Assembly (NCBI GenBank): GCA_039045975.1
Contig: JBCCJA010000032.1
Location: 1-41,696 of the forward strand
Reading direction: 5' to 3'
DNA: 41,696 nt
DNA from: JBCCJA01 sp039045975
Lineage (GTDB): Bacteria; Planctomycetota; Planctomycetia; Planctomycetales; Planctomycetaceae
The position numbers and the translations under genes were made by a program. Within the stretch, counting starts at the first letter, position 1. Each line of letters begins with the position of its first letter. Below are positions 1-7,851 of the stretch, piece after piece. The notes under the pieces were generated by a model, which was not told the origin of the DNA, searched no databases, and saw only the letters and a list, made by a program, of their open reading frames with translations.

Positions 1-12
1 AACGTGTCGATA

Positions 13-80
13 GAGTTCGAGCCTCACGGCGGGTTCTCCCGTGGCGGACGTAGAGCATCCGCCAACGTGAGGCCGAACTC
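13..80. repeat. Branched palindrome (three-way-junction-like)
   Basis: Outer arms GAGTTCG-A-GCCTCACG (13-28) and CGTGAGGC-CGAACTC (66-80) pair over 15 bp with one bulged base. Inside are two smaller hairpins: CGGG/CCCG around a TTCT loop (30-41) and GGCGGA/TCCGCC (43-63). No T-tract follows, so it does not look like a simple terminator. It could be a structured RNA or the end of a mobile or repeat element cut by the window edge. The fold was read by eye only. Confidence 0.5.
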
Positions 81-147
81 GTTTAAGCGCAAGACCTTAT
101 GGACCCTGGCGCAAAATCCTCGTGACCGCTCGGGCTTTTATTCAATC

Positions 148-1239
148 TTATTGAATCCAGCCGCCGCCGAGGACTCGCTCGCCGTCGTAGAGTACGCAGG
201 CTTGGCCCGGGGCGACGCCGGTGACCGGCTCGTCGAACGTGACCCGGAAGGCGTCGTCGCCGTCGCGGTCGACGGTGCAGGGGACGGCCCGGTGCTGGTA
301 GCGGATCGACGCCTCGGCCCGGAACGTCTCGCCGACGTCGGCGAGCCAGTTCGCGCGGTCGGCTTCGAGCGTCGTCCGCTCCAGCTCGCTGAGGCGGCCG
401 AGGACGATGTCGCGTGTTTCGGCGTCGATCCTGACGACATACCGCGGCTCGCCGAACGCGACGCCGAGGCCGCGACGCTGGCCGATCGTGAATTTTTCGT
501 AGCCGGGGTGTTCGCCGAGGACCGTGCCGTCTCGGTCGATGAAGCGGCCGGCGGTCTCGAAACCGCCCCGGTGACGCTTTAAGAAACCGGCGTAGTCCTG
601 GTCCGGGACGAAGCAGATCTCTTGGCTGTCGGGCTTCGACGCGGTCCGCAGGCCGGCCTCGCCGGCGATGGCGCGGATCTCCGGTTTCTGCATGCCGCCG
701 ACCGGAAACAGGATGTTCGGCAGCAGCGACCGCTCGATCCCGAACAGCACGTACGACTGGTCTTTGCCGCGGTCGACGCCGCGGACGAGTTCCGGGCCGC
801 TCGCCCCGTCTCGCACGCGGGCGTAATGGCCGGTCGCGACCTTCGTCGCCCCGATCGAGACGGCGAACTCCCACAGGTGGCCGAATTTCAGCCAGCTGTT
901 GCACATCACACAGGGGTTCGGGGTCCGCCCGGCGAGATATTCGTCGGCGAAATAGTCTTTGATCCGCCCGAACCCGTCGGAGAAATCGACGGCGTGAAAC
1001 GGCATGTCGAGCCGGTCGGAGACACGCCGCGCGTCGGCCGCGTCGGACGCGGTACAGCAACCCTGCTTGTGCGTGGGCGATGAAACGACCGGCAGGGGGC
1101 CGGCGTCGCAGGCGACCGGTTCGGGCGTCCCCGACCGCATGAACAAGCCGACGACGTCGTAGCCGGCCTCGCGCAGCAACAGTGCCGACGCCGAACTGTC
1201 GACGCCGCCGCTCATCGCCAGGACGACCCGCTCGGCCAA
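148..1239 (-). CDS. mnmA: tRNA-specific 2-thiouridylase MnmA
   Basis: MnmA thiolates the wobble uridine (U34) of the tRNAs for Lys, Glu and Gln in the cytoplasm, using ATP and persulfide sulfur. The 363-residue protein has the PP-loop motif SGGVDSS at residues 10-16. Its two redox cysteines are C113, in the segment NPCVMCN, and C209, in SQEICF; their spacing matches the E. coli pair C102/C199. The TGHYARV segment (136-142) and the KDQSYVLF segment (159-166) are also typical. The start is TTG at 1239, preceded by a purine-rich GGCGGAAGA; no ATG lies upstream of the PP-loop in frame. The stop codon lies inside a small ATTCAAT/ATTGAAT hairpin (140-156). The gene is divergent from the pseudopilin locus. 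Length is normal for the family. Confidence 0.96.
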   Translation of the reverse strand: MAERVVLAMSGGVDSSASALLLREAGYDVVGLFMRSGTPEPVACDAGPLPVVSSPTHKQGCCTASDAADARRVSDRLDMPFHAVDFSDGFGRIKDYFADEYLAGRTPNPCVMCNSWLKFGHLWEFAVSIGATKVATGHYARVRDGASGPELVRGVDRGKDQSYVLFGIERSLLPNILFPVGGMQKPEIRAIAGEAGLRTASKPDSQEICFVPDQDYAGFLKRHRGGFETAGRFIDRDGTVLGEHPGYEKFTIGQRRGLGVAFGEPRYVVRIDAETRDIVLGRLSELERTTLEADRANWLADVGETFRAEASIRYQHRAVPCTVDRDGDDAFRVTFDEPVTGVAPGQACVLYDGERVLGGGWIQ

Positions 1240-1386
1240 TCTTCCGCCTTCGAGAGAATTCCGACCGCGGAAGTGTAGGGACGTGCGAACGCCGACGCAG
1301 GTCTCGACGACGAGCAGAATTCACACAAGGATGACTGGCCGTGACACGCCGTCATTCCCGGTCATCCCTGTCGACCCGGATCCGTG

Positions 1387-2376
1387 ATGCAGGCCCGCCG
1401 AGACGCCTTCACGCTGATCGAACTTCTCGTCGTGATCGCGGTCATCGCGATGCTGACGGCGTTGCTCGTGCCCGCGGTTCAGAAAGTGCGTGAGGCGGCC
1501 CGGAGCACGAGCTGCAAAAACAACCTCAAGCAAATCGGCCTGGCGCTCCACAACTACCACGACATTCACCGCACGCTGCCGATCGGCAGCCGCGGCCTCT
1601 CCGACTTCGCCAGTAAAGACTGGATCAACTGGCGTGGCAGCCTGCTGCCGCAACTGGAACAGGGCGACCTATACGACGCACTCGACTTCGACTCGGGGCT
1701 GTCGGCGGCAGCCCTGTCGACGCCGAACCAGGTCTTAGCGGGGCTCGTCGTCCCGGTCTTCCTGTGCCCATCGAGTGCGGCCCCGGTCGCGAGTGACCAG
1801 GGGTTCAATCCGGTCGGTGTGATGAACCACCAGTACGTCGGGATCCAGGGGGCGGTATTCACGGTGCCACTCGGCCGACCGACCGGCACCTATTTTCGTC
1901 CGCAGGAGCAACAAGACTGTGGCCACGGCTGGTCTTGCCGTTCCGGTGTGCTGACTGTGAACGAATCGTTCGCCTTCCGCACGATCACGGACGGCCTGTC
2001 GAACACGATCGCCGTCGGTGAGCAGTCGGGGCTGATCGGCGAAATCGACCGCCGGAGTGCGTATCACGGCGGCTGGGCCGGGGCCCGCAATACCGAGACC
2101 GTCGGCCGCTGCAGCACGCTGACTGGCGGATCGAGCGACAGCTGGCAGAGCGGGACGACCTGCGTTCGCCGCCGACTGAACGAGTCGGACGGCGGCCTCG
2201 CCGGGATGGACCGTTCGTTCCGTAATAATCTGCCGCTGAATTCGTTCCACACGGGCGGCGTGTACGTGACACTCGCGGACGGATCGGTGCGTTTCCTGTC
2301 CGAGACGATCGACCTCGAAGGCGTGCTCAAGCCGCTCGCGGCGAAGAGCGACGGGCTGCTGACCGCCACTTTTTGA
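1387..2376 (+). CDS. DUF1559 domain prepilin-like protein (H-X9-DG)
   Basis: This is a planctomycete DUF1559 protein with a type IV prepilin-like N-terminus. The leader MQARRDA is followed by FTLIELLVVIAVIAML, a hydrophobic helix with the Glu5 equivalent of pseudopilins. The sequence then continues with PAVQKVREAARSTSCKNNL and the LHNYHD segment typical of the family. Near the C-terminus (about 290-310) is the H-X9-DG motif HTGGVYVTLADG. Residue -1 of the predicted cleavage site is Ala rather than Gly. A GTG directly upstream (1384) could also start it. The family is greatly expanded in Planctomycetota and its function is unsettled. Here it opens the secretion/pilus locus, suggesting a pseudopilin role in the pseudopilus or in surface display. 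It is separated from the next gene by about 240 bp. Confidence 0.9.
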   Translation: MQARRDAFTLIELLVVIAVIAMLTALLVPAVQKVREAARSTSCKNNLKQIGLALHNYHDIHRTLPIGSRGLSDFASKDWINWRGSLLPQLEQGDLYDALDFDSGLSAAALSTPNQVLAGLVVPVFLCPSSAAPVASDQGFNPVGVMNHQYVGIQGAVFTVPLGRPTGTYFRPQEQQDCGHGWSCRSGVLTVNESFAFRTITDGLSNTIAVGEQSGLIGEIDRRSAYHGGWAGARNTETVGRCSTLTGGSSDSWQSGTTCVRRRLNESDGGLAGMDRSFRNNLPLNSFHTGGVYVTLADGSVRFLSETIDLEGVLKPLAAKSDGLLTATF

Positions 2377-2604
2377 GTCGACGTCGATCCCCGTGGCCAG
2401 GCCGGCGGTCACGGCCGCATCGGCGGCGTTGTTCCGCAATTGTCGGTTAAACGCGACGTCATCTGCGGTGATTTATCGCAACACGGCGTTTCCGATTTGC
2501 GTCGTCCCGGCCGTGACCTAGACGAGAGTGTCGCGGCCTTTTCCGTGGCCGAAGAACCCTCCCGCGAGTGATCGCGGCCGCATCAGGGCCCACGCCCGAT
2601 CACC

Positions 2605-2611
2605 GAAAGGA
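2605..2611 (+). promoter_or_regulatory. Ribosome binding site of the GspG-like gene
   Basis: GAAAGGA lies four bases before the ATG at 2616. It decides that start over an in-frame upstream ATG at 2568, which would put 16 extra residues ahead of the prepilin leader. Confidence 0.6.
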
Positions 2612-2615
2612 CGTC

Positions 2616-3053
2616 ATGCACGCTCACGCCGCCCGGACCCGACGCGGGTTCACGCTCATCGAACTGATCATCGTGGTCGTCGTCCTCGGCATCCTGGCCG
2701 CCGTCGCGACGCCGAAGTTCACGAACACCTCGGACTCCGCCCGCGAGAACGCCGCCAAGCAGACCTTGAGCGTGCTCCGCAACGCGATCGAGGTTTATAA
2801 GACCGAGGAGGGCAGTTACCCGGCCGCCGGGACGATCGAAACCGACCTTGCCGATTACATCCGCGGTGACTTCCCGTCGCCCGGTGTCGGCAGCCGGGCC
2901 AGCGCGGCCGGCGTCGGCGCCACGACAGCCAATCCGCCCAGCGCGGTTGGCGGCGCGACCGACGACGGCTGGCTGTACAACGCCTCGGTCGGAGAGATCT
3001 GGATCAACGACGTCGGCACCGACAGCGAGAGTAACACGTTCATGAGCTGGTGA
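2616..3053 (+). CDS. GspG/PilA-like major pseudopilin
   Basis: This 145-residue protein is a type II secretion or type IV pilus-like pseudopilin. The short basic leader MHAHAARTRRG is followed by FTLIELIIVVVVLGILAAVA, with canonical Gly(-1), Phe(+1) and Glu(+5). A GspG-like segment follows: NAAKQTLSVLRNAIEVYKTE, then EGSYPA. The C-terminal half (about 80-130) is Ala/Gly-rich, ending in WINDVGTDSESNTF, which resembles the calcium-binding loop region of GspG-type pseudopilins. It would be inserted in the inner membrane, cleaved and methylated by a prepilin peptidase that is not in this window, and assembled by GspE/GspF. Thirteen bases separate its stop from the histidine kinase gene. Confidence 0.9.
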   Translation: MHAHAARTRRGFTLIELIIVVVVLGILAAVATPKFTNTSDSARENAAKQTLSVLRNAIEVYKTEEGSYPAAGTIETDLADYIRGDFPSPGVGSRASAAGVGATTANPPSAVGGATDDGWLYNASVGEIWINDVGTDSESNTFMSW

Positions 3054-3066
3054 TCGCCGCTCTGTA

Positions 3067-4500
3067 ATGACGTCAGGCCCTCATCGCGACGGAGGCGATC
3101 CCGTGTTCCCCCCGATCACCGTCCGCACTCCGGTCGGTCCCGCTGTGCTGATCCACGGCGCCGCGTGCGTCGTCATGCTCGGGCTCGGTGTCACGGGCGG
3201 CTTCGCGGCCGCAGACGTCGGCCCGTGGGCGGCCGTCGGCGTGGCCGTCACGGCCTGTGTCGTGATCGCGGCGTCGGCCCGTGCGGTGTCCGCCAAGCTG
3301 TCCGGGTCGGCCGCAATTGAGACGCAACTCGACCTGATCGCGGCGGGCCGCCTCGACACGCCCGACCCGGTCGTCGGCCCGTCACCGTTCGCCGACGGCT
3401 GGAACCGTGTCGTGCAGCTGACACGGGCGGCAAAAGCCCGGACCGTGATCGCCGGCAACGAAGCCGAAGACTCGGCCGGCGCGAACACGTTGGACATGCT
3501 GCCGTTGGCCGTAGTTCGGACCGATCCGGCGGACGCGGTCACTCGCGCGAACCGCATGGCGGCTCTCCTGTTCGGGACGTCGGCCTCGGGCGAATCGGCG
3601 GAGATCGTCGGCAAACGTCTCTCGGAACTGCTACCGCAAGCCGACGAGCTCGGCGGGTCGGCACGGACGGTCGCGAGCCGCACGGTCGAACACGGGACCG
3701 GCGACGAAAAGAAGTCACTCGAACTGACGCGGCGGCGGCTCCCGGACGGTTCGGCCGTCTGGTCGATGCGTGACGTCACGCAGTCGCGTCTGGCCGACGC
3801 CGCCCGGGACGATTTCGTGACCGGCGTCGCGCACGAGCTGCGGTCGCCGCTGACCAATATCCGCGCGTACGCCGAACTGCTGGTCGATGACGACGGCGTC
3901 GACCTGGAGGAACGCAAAAACTTCTGCAACGTGATCAACGACGAGGCCGTCCGGCTGTCGCGGTTCATCGACGAACTGCTCGACGTCAGCCGCATGGAGG
4001 CTGGGGCGCTGACGCTCACGCGTCACGTCACCGACATCGCGAAGTTGATCGAAGACGTCGTCGGCCGGGTCGGCCCGGGACTCCGTGCGAAGCCGCTGAC
4101 ATTCGAAACGTCTGTGCCGGCGAAGCTGCCCGAGCTGTCGGTCGACAAAGACAAGATTTCGGCCGCGTTGATCAATCTGCTCGGCAACGCCCGCAAGTAC
4201 ACGCCCGAGGGCGGGAAGGTCCGGCTGGCGGTCGAAGTCGGCGAGGCCGACGTCACCTTCGAGATCGAAGACAGCGGCATCGGCATCTCCGCCGAAGACC
4301 TGCCGCGGGTGTTCGACAAGTTTTATCGGGCGGGCGACGACCGGGTCCACGAGGTAACCGGCAGCGGGCTCGGACTGCCGTTCGTCCGCGAGGTCGCGCG
4401 GCTGCACGGCGGGACCGCGACGGTGCGCAGCGAGCTGCACCACGGCAGCGTCTTCGCGCTGACCGTGCCGCTCGCCGCCGTGGCGGGGGCACGGCCGTGA
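3067..4500 (+). CDS. Membrane histidine kinase with PAS-like domain
   Basis: This 477-residue sensor kinase has two closely spaced N-terminal membrane helices (about 27-48 and 52-72), with almost no periplasmic loop. A PAS-like segment (about 140-240, including MLPLAVVRTDPADAVTRAN) follows. The HisKA domain carries the phospho-acceptor H256 in VAHELRSPL. The HATPase_c domain has N374 in LLGNARKYTP, a G1 box DSGIGI (402-407), an F box and a G2 box GSGLGLPF. The lack of an external sensor suggests it reads a membrane or cytoplasmic signal. No response regulator follows; the nearest is a single-domain receiver at 14364. The last four bases overlap the GTG start of the STAS gene, so the two are likely translationally coupled. 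Its location between pseudopilin and ATPase genes is unusual. Confidence 0.93.
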   Translation: MTSGPHRDGGDPVFPPITVRTPVGPAVLIHGAACVVMLGLGVTGGFAAADVGPWAAVGVAVTACVVIAASARAVSAKLSGSAAIETQLDLIAAGRLDTPDPVVGPSPFADGWNRVVQLTRAAKARTVIAGNEAEDSAGANTLDMLPLAVVRTDPADAVTRANRMAALLFGTSASGESAEIVGKRLSELLPQADELGGSARTVASRTVEHGTGDEKKSLELTRRRLPDGSAVWSMRDVTQSRLADAARDDFVTGVAHELRSPLTNIRAYAELLVDDDGVDLEERKNFCNVINDEAVRLSRFIDELLDVSRMEAGALTLTRHVTDIAKLIEDVVGRVGPGLRAKPLTFETSVPAKLPELSVDKDKISAALINLLGNARKYTPEGGKVRLAVEVGEADVTFEIEDSGIGISAEDLPRVFDKFYRAGDDRVHEVTGSGLGLPFVREVARLHGGTATVRSELHHGSVFALTVPLAAVAGARP

Positions 4501-4826
4501 TCAGCTCCGAACGGCAAGGCGCGGTCGACGTGATCAAGATCACCGGCCGGCTCGACACGGAACAGATCGGCGGCCTCGCGAAGGCGGTCGGTCCGCTCCT
4601 CAAGCCCGGCGTCCGCGTCGTGATCGACCTGTCGCGGGTGACGGTCGCGGACGGGGCCGGGCTCGAGTGGCTGCTCGACGTGCTCGACGAGGCGGTCGCG
4701 CTCGGCGGCGAGGTCAAGCTCGCGGCCGCGACGCCGCTGATCGACGACGTGCTCGGCATGACCGGCGTCGGCGATCGGTTCGATCGACACGGATCGGTCC
4801 TCTGTGCGGTCGGAGGGTTCGCCTGA
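4497..4826 (+). CDS. STAS-domain protein lacking the phospho-serine
   Basis: This is a 109-residue single STAS domain of the anti-sigma-factor-antagonist/SpoIIAA fold. It has the usual strand VVIDLSRVTVAD followed by GAGLEWLL. In SpoIIAA-type switches the motif is D-S-S/A-G with a phosphorylated serine. Here residues 52-55 read D-G-A-G, so the phosphorylatable position is alanine. A classic kinase-controlled partner switch is therefore unlikely, and the protein may act as a scaffold or have lost its switch. The start is GTG at 4497 inside the kinase stop (GTGA), and the stop overlaps the gspE start (TGATG). This tight coupling implies equimolar production with the kinase and the secretion ATPase. 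There is no ortholog name I can give. Confidence 0.88.
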   Translation: MISSERQGAVDVIKITGRLDTEQIGGLAKAVGPLLKPGVRVVIDLSRVTVADGAGLEWLLDVLDEAVALGGEVKLAAATPLIDDVLGMTGVGDRFDRHGSVLCAVGGFA

Positions 4827-6592
4827 TGGCCGTGACCGCCGACGCCCGCCCCGCCGGACGGGCGATGACCGCCCCGGAAGTGACCCGGACCGCGAAGCCC
4901 GCTTCGACGGGGCCGAGGCTCGGGGAACGTCTCGTCACCGCGGGCGTGATCTCGCCGGTCGAACTCGAAGCCGCCCTGCGTGAGCAACAGACGACGTCGG
5001 GATGGCTGGGCGAAAAACTCGTCGAACTCGGGTTCGTCGACGAGGAGAAACTGCTGCCGTTCCTCGCCGAGCACATCGGCGTGCGGTCGGTGCGGATCCG
5101 TGACGGCGTCGTCGATCCGGCCGCGATCCCGCTCCTCCCGCGGGCGAGGGCCGAGGCGTTAGAGGCCGTCGCGTTGTTCCGGGTCCGCGACGAACTGACC
5201 GTCGCGATGGCCGACCCGCTCGACCTCGACGCCGTCGACGAGATCGAACGGACGACGGGCCTGACGGTCCGGGCCGTCCTCGCACTCAGAACGTCGATCG
5301 CAAAGTTACAAAGCCGCGGCTACGACGGCGATTTCGAGGTCGACGAGGTCACCGCCGACCTCGAAGACTCGTCGGTCGAGTTCGACGAGGTCGCCGAGCG
5401 GATCGAGCTCGGCGACATGATGGAGCTCTCCGAGGGGACGCCGGTCGTCAACCTCGTCAACTACGCGATCGTGCACGCCGTCAGGCAGGGCGCGAGTGAC
5501 ATCCACTTCGAGCCCGGCCGACAGAAATCTTCGATCCGCTTCCGGGTCGACGGGCAACTCCGCGAGGTGCTCCAGCCCAAGCGAGAACTGCACCAGGCGG
5601 TCGTCTCGCGGATCAAGGTGATGGCGAAGATGGACATCGCCGAGCACCGGCTGCCGCAGGACGGCCGGCTGCACGTCGTCGTCGAGGGACGGTCGATCGA
5701 CCTGCGGTGCTCGACGCTGCCGACGGTCCTCGGCGAGAAGGTCGTGCTCCGCGTCCTCGACCGGGAATCGGTCACGTTCGACCTGAACGCGCTCGGCGTG
5801 CCGGCCGGCCACCTGACCGCGATCCGCCGCATGATCGGCAGGCCGCACGGCCTCGTGCTCGTGACGGGCCCGACCGGGAGCGGGAAGACGACGACGCTTT
5901 ACTCGGCGATCGAGCTGCTCAAGTCGGTGCACAACAACGTGGTCACCGTCGAGGACCCGGTCGAATATCAGCTCGCGAGGATCAACCAGGTCCACGCGAA
6001 CCGGGCGACCGGGCTGACCTTCGCGTCGGCCCTGCGGGCGATCCTGCGTCAGGACCCCGACGTGATCATGATCGGCGAGATCCGCGACGCGGAGACGGCC
6101 GAGGTCGCGATCCAGGCGGCCCTAACCGGACACCTCGTCCTGAGCACGCTGCACACCAACGACGCGGTCGGGGCGATCACCCGCCTCCGCGACATGGGCG
6201 TCGCGTCTTACAAGATCGCGTCGGCGTTCTCGGGCGTGATCGCCCAGCGACTCGTGCGGCAGATCTGCCCCGACTGCAAGACGCGGTACTACCCGTCGGC
6301 CGAGACGTTCGACCTGGTCGGCTTCGAGGGCGACCGCCGCCAGGCGTTCTTCAAGGGCGAAGGCTGCGCCGCGTGCTACGACACGGGCTGCAAGGGGCGG
6401 ATCGGGCTGTACGAGACGCTGCCCGGTGACCCCGACCTGCGGGAACTGATCGCCGCCGACAGCGGGGAAGCGGCGATCCGGGAGTGGCACCGCGTCTCCG
6501 GCGGGACGTCGCTGCTCGCCGAAGGCGTCGCCCGCGCCGAACAGGCCGCGACGAGCCTCGACGAAGTCATCCGGGTGGCGTTGTTCGACTGA
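4826..6592 (+). CDS. gspE: Type II secretion / type IV pilus assembly ATPase GspE/PilB
   Basis: This hexameric cytoplasmic ATPase powers pseudopilus extension. The 588-residue protein has an N-terminal MshEN/T2SSE_N domain (about 35-190), visible in GERLVTAGVISPVELEAAL and the VDEEKLLPFLAEHIGV segment. An N2 and RecA-like domain follows: Walker A GPTGSGKTTT begins at 348, the Asp box is around 375, and Walker B-like DPDVIMIGE begins at 410, followed by IRDAETA and the His box LSTLHTND. A zinc-binding tetracysteine is formed by C481, C484, C514 and C517, typical of GspE/PilB rather than PilT. The start at 4826 overlaps the STAS stop by one base. A longer in-frame reading into the STAS gene would be Arg-rich and is not credible. 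Forty bases separate it from gspF. Confidence 0.96.
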   Translation: MAVTADARPAGRAMTAPEVTRTAKPASTGPRLGERLVTAGVISPVELEAALREQQTTSGWLGEKLVELGFVDEEKLLPFLAEHIGVRSVRIRDGVVDPAAIPLLPRARAEALEAVALFRVRDELTVAMADPLDLDAVDEIERTTGLTVRAVLALRTSIAKLQSRGYDGDFEVDEVTADLEDSSVEFDEVAERIELGDMMELSEGTPVVNLVNYAIVHAVRQGASDIHFEPGRQKSSIRFRVDGQLREVLQPKRELHQAVVSRIKVMAKMDIAEHRLPQDGRLHVVVEGRSIDLRCSTLPTVLGEKVVLRVLDRESVTFDLNALGVPAGHLTAIRRMIGRPHGLVLVTGPTGSGKTTTLYSAIELLKSVHNNVVTVEDPVEYQLARINQVHANRATGLTFASALRAILRQDPDVIMIGEIRDAETAEVAIQAALTGHLVLSTLHTNDAVGAITRLRDMGVASYKIASAFSGVIAQRLVRQICPDCKTRYYPSAETFDLVGFEGDRRQAFFKGEGCAACYDTGCKGRIGLYETLPGDPDLRELIAADSGEAAIREWHRVSGGTSLLAEGVARAEQAATSLDEVIRVALFD

Positions 6593-6632
6593 CAGACACG
6601 AAACAGAACGCGGGGGCGGCCGAGCCGGTCCG

Positions 6633-7850
6633 ATGAATTTCACGTATCAGGCACGACAAGCCGGCGGCGGGACGTCGGCGGGGACGATCGAAGCGGTCGA
6701 CCTCGCCGAGGCGCGTCGCCTGCTGCGCGGCCGCGGCCTGTTCCCGACCGCTGTTACGGAGGCCGTCCGCGTCGGGCAGGAGGCCGTCCGCACGCGAACC
6801 GGCCGGTCGACCGTCGGCCGCGAACAGCTCGCCGACGCGACCGCCGAGATGGCGTTGATGGTCCGCTCGGGTGTCGACGTCGCCGAAGCCGTCCGGGCGA
6901 TCGGCGAGCGGAACGACGGCTCGCCGATCTGCGACGTGATGCGGACGGTCTACGAGTCGATCGCGTCGGGCGCACTCGCGTCGGCCGCGTTCGCACAGCG
7001 ACGTGACGTGTTCAACGAGGCATACGTCGCGTCGGTCGCGGCGGGCGAGGCGTCCGGTAACGTCGCCGAGACGTTCGAGCGACTCGCCGAACTGATGCGG
7101 CACGAGATCGAGTTGGCCGCCACGGTCCGCGGCATCTTGGCCTACCCGGTCGTCTTGGTCGGGGCGTGTGGCGTGGTGTTGCTCGTCGCCATCTTGTTCG
7201 TGCTGCCGCAGTTCGCCGAGGTCTTCGACGACCTCGACAGGCCCCCGCCGGCCGTGACCGAGGCCCTGCTGACGGTCGCGTTGTTCGCCCGGGCCCACCT
7301 CAGCGAACTGTCGGCCGTAGCGGTCGCGACAGTCGCGGTCGCCGTCCTCTGGCTGCGTTCCGCCGGCGGGAAACGGTGGGTCGACGACGCCTACGTATCG
7401 ATTCCGCGCGTTGGCGACGTCGCGAAGAAGTTGCTCACCGCGCGGCTGTTCCGACAGCTGGGAATGCTGCTCCGGGGCGGATTGCCGCTGCTCGAAGCGG
7501 TCCGTCTCTGCCGCCTGTCGACGGGCCACGTCCGCTTCCGGGAACTCCTCGAAGCGATCGAAGCCGAAGTCCTCACCGGCGGCGCGGTCGGCGTCGTCCT
7601 CGACCGGACACCGGAGATCCCGCGGGGCGCCGCCCGCATGGTCCACGCCGCGGAGGCGTCGGGCTCGCTGGGCGAAGTCATCGACGACGTCGGCCGGAGG
7701 TACGAGGCAGACGGACGCCGGGAACTGGCCGGACTGGCGAAGGTCATCGAGCCGGTCGTCGTGCTCGTCATGGGCGTCCTCGTCGGTGGCGTCGTGATGT
7801 CCGTGATGCTGCCGCTGCTCGACATGACCGCGTCGGCAGGAGGCGTCTGA
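6633..7850 (+). CDS. gspF: Inner-membrane platform protein GspF/PilC
   Basis: This 405-residue polytopic inner-membrane protein works with GspE to assemble the pseudopilus. It starts with the family's usual MNFTYQARQAGG and the segment AGTIEAVDLAEARRLL. Two T2SSF domains are recognisable (about 70-195 and 265-390), each with the glycine/alanine-rich signatures EASGNVAETFERLA and EASGSLGEVIDDVG. Three membrane segments lie near 170-195 (ending FVLPQFAEVF), 225-242 and 375-398. The length matches GspF. It is separated by one base from the PilM-like gene, supporting a single operon. Confidence 0.95.
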   Translation: MNFTYQARQAGGGTSAGTIEAVDLAEARRLLRGRGLFPTAVTEAVRVGQEAVRTRTGRSTVGREQLADATAEMALMVRSGVDVAEAVRAIGERNDGSPICDVMRTVYESIASGALASAAFAQRRDVFNEAYVASVAAGEASGNVAETFERLAELMRHEIELAATVRGILAYPVVLVGACGVVLLVAILFVLPQFAEVFDDLDRPPPAVTEALLTVALFARAHLSELSAVAVATVAVAVLWLRSAGGKRWVDDAYVSIPRVGDVAKKLLTARLFRQLGMLLRGGLPLLEAVRLCRLSTGHVRFRELLEAIEAEVLTGGAVGVVLDRTPEIPRGAARMVHAAEASGSLGEVIDDVGRRYEADGRRELAGLAKVIEPVVVLVMGVLVGGVVMSVMLPLLDMTASAGGV

Positions 7851-7851
7851 C

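Noticed and set aside
13..80. Hammerhead ribozyme or integron attC at the branched palindrome
   Set aside because: The hammerhead core CTGATGA and GAAA are absent, and no R/L attC core sites border the arms.
140..156. ATTCAAT-CTT-ATTGAAT hairpin as the mnmA terminator
   Set aside because: It is AT-rich, overlaps the stop codon and is followed on the minus strand by A residues, not T.
2480..2500. Possible sigma-54 promoter (GGCGTTTCCGATTTGC) before the GspG-like gene
   Set aside because: GG and GC are separated by 12 bases, not the required 10. A similar site near 10713 has 11.
4667..4825. N-terminal extension of the GspE-like protein into the STAS gene
   Set aside because: The extension is Arg-rich low-complexity sequence in a shadow frame of the STAS gene; the start at 4826 overlaps the STAS stop as expected for coupled genes.
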